Of a DNA stretch of 64,000 nucleotides, positions 61,822-64,000 are shown piece after piece (the first letter of the stretch is position 1; each line of letters starts with the position of its first letter). The translations under genes and the position numbers were made by a program. The notes below the pieces were generated by a model. It saw only the letters and a program-made list of their open reading frames with translations. It made no database searches and was not told the origin of the DNA. This DNA comes from Sphingobacterium sp. UGAL515B_05 (lineage in GTDB: Bacteria; Bacteroidota; Bacteroidia; Sphingobacteriales; Sphingobacteriaceae): NCBI RefSeq assembly GCF_033097525.1, contig NZ_CP109907.1, positions 3,162,001 through 3,226,000 of the forward strand, in the 5' to 3' direction.

Positions 61822-63702
61822 ATGATAGGACGCACTATATTTAACTATGGATTGACTTTGCTTTTATTGACAGGGGTAGCTCATGCGCAAGAACTGTATA
61901 CCCCAAGAAATATTCAGCAAGCGATCGAAAAGGGAACCCGTACCAAAACGGGTCTACCAGGGAAAAACTATTGGCAGAATTTTGGTAAGTATGATGTGCG
62001 GGTGCAATTGGATCCGGCTACAAAGATGGTGAGTGGAACAGAGACTATTGTGTACACAAACAATAGTCCCGATACATTGAAACGCTTGGCTATCCGATTT
62101 GTTAACAATGTGCACAAACCTAATGCGGTACGTGCTGCATACGCTTCGGACGACTACCTGACTTCGGGTCTAAAGATTAAATCGTTTAAATTGAATGGTC
62201 AAGTTTACGACGTAAACAGCAAGGACTGGGGAACGGTGAAGTTAGGCGATTTTGGGCAGAAAATCCTTCCGGGAAGCACTGCAACATTGGACATTAGCTG
62301 GGAATATCCGTTATCTGTCGAAAGCGACCGTGAAGGGTTGTTGAATACTTCCACCTTTTATTGTGCGTACTCTTATCCGCGTGTGTCTGTATACGACGAT
62401 TACAATGGCTGGGATCTTCTGGAACATAATGGCCGACAAGAATTCTACAATGGTTTCAACGATTATCAATTTGAGATATCCGTTCCGAAGAACTTTGTTG
62501 TGTGGGCGACAGGTGAATTGACAAATGCGGCTGAGGTACTGCAGAAACCTATTCTGGACCGTTTCGAAAAATCAAAAGTCAGCGATACGCCAATACATAT
62601 CGCGACAGATGCCGAAATGAAAGCGGGGAAAGTGACAACACAAGAAGCCTGGAATAAGTGGAAATTCAAAGCAACCTATGTGCCTGATTTTTGTTTCAGT
62701 GTGAGTGACAATTATATCTGGGATGGCGGGAGTGTAGATTTGGGAAGTAAGCGCGTGAGTGTGCAGTCAAGCTATGTCGCCGGAACGCCAGATTTTGAAC
62801 AATACATTGGTTGGCAGCAATATTGCATTGACTGGTTTTCTAAAAATTGGCCTGGTGTCACCTATCCGTACCCAACAATGACAGCCGTTCAGGGGTTTGC
62901 AGATATGGAATATCCGATGATGATTAACGATTCGAGTGTCCCAGATAATCTTGTGGACGCAAGGCAAACAGCGGACCATGAAATTGCACATACCTATTTC
63001 CCTTTTTACATGGGTATCAATGAGACGCGATACGGTTATATGGATGAAGGCTGGGCTACTGCATTGGAATTTTGGATTGGAAATGCGGAGATTGGTGCCG
63101 AAAAAAATAAAGAACTTTTCAAAGATGCCCGTGTAAAGCGCTATATCTTTGACCCCTCTACCGAAGAAGACCAACCCTTGATTACCATGACCTCTCAGTT
63201 GAGTGGTTTAGGGTATGGTAACAATGCCTACATCAAGGCCGCATTGTCTTATATTGCGTTACGGGATTACCTGGGTGATGAACTGTTTAAAAAAGCACTA
63301 CACCATTACATGGAGCTATGGCATGGAAAACATCCGACGCCTTGGGACTTCTTTTACAGCATCAATGCTGGAGCTGGGCAGAATTTAAACTGGTATTGGA
63401 AAAATTGGTATTTCACCAATAATTACATTGACCTTAAGGTGAATGGTTTTAAACAGCTTGCTGGTAAAAATACACTGACGATCACCAATGTCGGGGGATT
63501 TGCAATTCCCTTTGATGTGTTGATTACCTATACGGATGGATCGGTGGAGACAAAACATCAAACTCCGTCAATTTGGCAACACAATGAAAAACAGGTAATC
63601 CTGACTTGGACTTCGACTAAAAAGGTGAAAAATATTACCTTGGACGGCGGCATTTTTATGGATTACACCGCCAAGGACAACAGCTGGGACGTTATTAAAT
63701 AA
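61822..63702 (+). CDS. M1 family zinc aminopeptidase
   Basis: This 626-residue exported protein has a signal peptide (about 1-23, ending AHAQ). The N-terminal beta domain runs to about residue 270. The catalytic domain has GFADMEYP in the place of the GAMEN exopeptidase motif, and HEIAH at 386-390, with the third zinc ligand Glu409 after 18 residues in YMDEGWAT. It should remove N-terminal residues from peptides in the periplasm. The C-terminal domain (about 530-626) is beta-rich. It is a single gene. Confidence 0.93.
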   Translation: MIGRTIFNYGLTLLLLTGVAHAQELYTPRNIQQAIEKGTRTKTGLPGKNYWQNFGKYDVRVQLDPATKMVSGTETIVYTNNSPDTLKRLAIRFVNNVHKPNAVRAAYASDDYLTSGLKIKSFKLNGQVYDVNSKDWGTVKLGDFGQKILPGSTATLDISWEYPLSVESDREGLLNTSTFYCAYSYPRVSVYDDYNGWDLLEHNGRQEFYNGFNDYQFEISVPKNFVVWATGELTNAAEVLQKPILDRFEKSKVSDTPIHIATDAEMKAGKVTTQEAWNKWKFKATYVPDFCFSVSDNYIWDGGSVDLGSKRVSVQSSYVAGTPDFEQYIGWQQYCIDWFSKNWPGVTYPYPTMTAVQGFADMEYPMMINDSSVPDNLVDARQTADHEIAHTYFPFYMGINETRYGYMDEGWATALEFWIGNAEIGAEKNKELFKDARVKRYIFDPSTEEDQPLITMTSQLSGLGYGNNAYIKAALSYIALRDYLGDELFKKALHHYMELWHGKHPTPWDFFYSINAGAGQNLNWYWKNWYFTNNYIDLKVNGFKQLAGKNTLTITNVGGFAIPFDVLITYTDGSVETKHQTPSIWQHNEKQVILTWTSTKKVKNITLDGGIFMDYTAKDNSWDVIK

Positions 63703-63710
63703 CCCGATCG

Positions 63711-63748
63711 ATCGTGTCAGCCTTTATGTTTGAAAAGGTTGACACGAT
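63711..63748. repeat. Strong hairpin between convergent genes
   Basis: A 15-base-pair stem (ATCGTGTCAGCCTTT with AAAGGTTGACACGAT, one G-U) and eight-base loop lie just after the M1 stop. No T-run follows in either direction, so it may protect 3' ends rather than terminate. Confidence 0.65.
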
Positions 63749-63823
63749 TGGTGACTGAATGCTGTTGAAGTCTGCCTACAACTAGGTGTCCATTCCTGTA
63801 AGCCTTACCCTGGGGCTGTAAGA

Positions 63824-64000
63824 TTACAGCTGATCGATGCTTCGAAATGTCAGATTAATTCGTGCACTGAACACCTTTTTTGTCGGTGGAAGCCGATGCA
63901 ACCAATACGTTTGTGTAAGACCTTTCATCACCAATAAACTTCCATGGCCCAAGATGATGTCTATTTTTTCTTTGCTCGTTTTATGTTTAAAGGCAAACTT
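63824..64000 (-). CDS. AlkB-like 2-oxoglutarate/Fe(II) oxygenase, C-terminus (partial)
   Basis: Fifty-eight residues and the stop are visible; the start lies beyond the right edge. The translation contains LGHGSLLVMKG, TQTYWLHRLP and ARINLTFRSID, matching the end of AlkB-family DNA dealkylases. The second Fe-binding His is in YWLHRLP and the 2-oxoglutarate-binding Arg in ARINLTFR. It would repair methylated bases by oxidative demethylation. The fragment is short but the motifs are specific. Confidence 0.82.
   Translation of the reverse strand, partial: KFAFKHKTSKEKIDIILGHGSLLVMKGLTQTYWLHRLPPTKKVFSARINLTFRSIDQL

Overview
The window is chromosomal DNA from a low-GC member of the Bacteroidota, most like Sphingobacterium or a close Sphingobacteriaceae relative. 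The evidence is: many Bacteroidota-type promoters (TTTG or TTG, 17-21 bases, then TAnnTTTG); CarboxypepD_reg/TonB receptors; the families DUF4290 and DUF5606; a fused alpha-beta 2-oxoacid dehydrogenase E1; a DAHP synthase-chorismate mutase fusion; and a SecD-SecF locus that looks like a split SecDF fusion. It is mostly core genome. The one mobile element is a complete IS3-family insertion sequence. I saw no rRNA, tRNA, CRISPR array, prophage or defence island.

Layout. 1-10.3 kb: start of an acyl-CoA ligase gene, small outer-membrane protein, M61 peptidase, sugar kinase plus glutathione peroxidase, serine hydrolase, siderophore-type TonB receptor, and a LysR regulator divergent from a methyltransferase. 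10.6-15.7 kb: NUDIX hydrolase, unknown protein, DEAD-box helicase, fused E1 dehydrogenase. 15.8-21.4 kb: aromatic amino-acid genes on the minus strand (pheA, DAHP synthase-chorismate mutase, aroA, then aroC and a ROK kinase). These are preceded by a Phe/Tyr-rich leader peptide, a terminator and an antiterminator pairing, which together form a classic attenuator. 21.7-24.6 kb: nuclease, DMT transporter, YigZ, nucleoside phosphorylase, packed as one operon. 24.7-30.4 kb: the rod-shape operon mreB-mreC-mreD-mrdA-rodA. 30.8-34.2 kb: NDH-2 and a marR-reductase-ferredoxin operon. 34.3-35.7 kb: the IS, inserted just downstream of secF. 35.7-38.7 kb: secF and secD with a frameshift at their junction. 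38.9-49.6 kb: outer-membrane protein, guaB, pcrA/uvrD helicase, DUF4290 protein, murA, lipoprotein, DUF5606 protein, cyclophilin, radC, methyltransferase. 49.6-52.7 kb: marR-hlyD-MFS efflux operon. 52.8-53.9 kb: two small secreted proteins that share a C-terminal module. 54-60.2 kb: a lipoprotein-TonB receptor-SNF2 helicase run. 60.3-64 kb: a surface-antigen barrel, an M1 aminopeptidase, and the end of an AlkB-like gene.

Strongest observations. (1) The aromatic operon leader encodes a 21-residue peptide with nine aromatic residues in twelve. It is followed by an 8-bp-stem terminator whose 5' arm can instead pair over nine bases with the end of the leader coding region. (2) secDF appears to have lost one base at the SecD/SecF junction, and an IS separates secF from its probable terminator. 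(3) guaB has a perfect 15-bp palindrome over its -7 element, with a third half-site abutting the start codon. (4) Both MarR operons carry operator-like repeats inside well-formed promoters.
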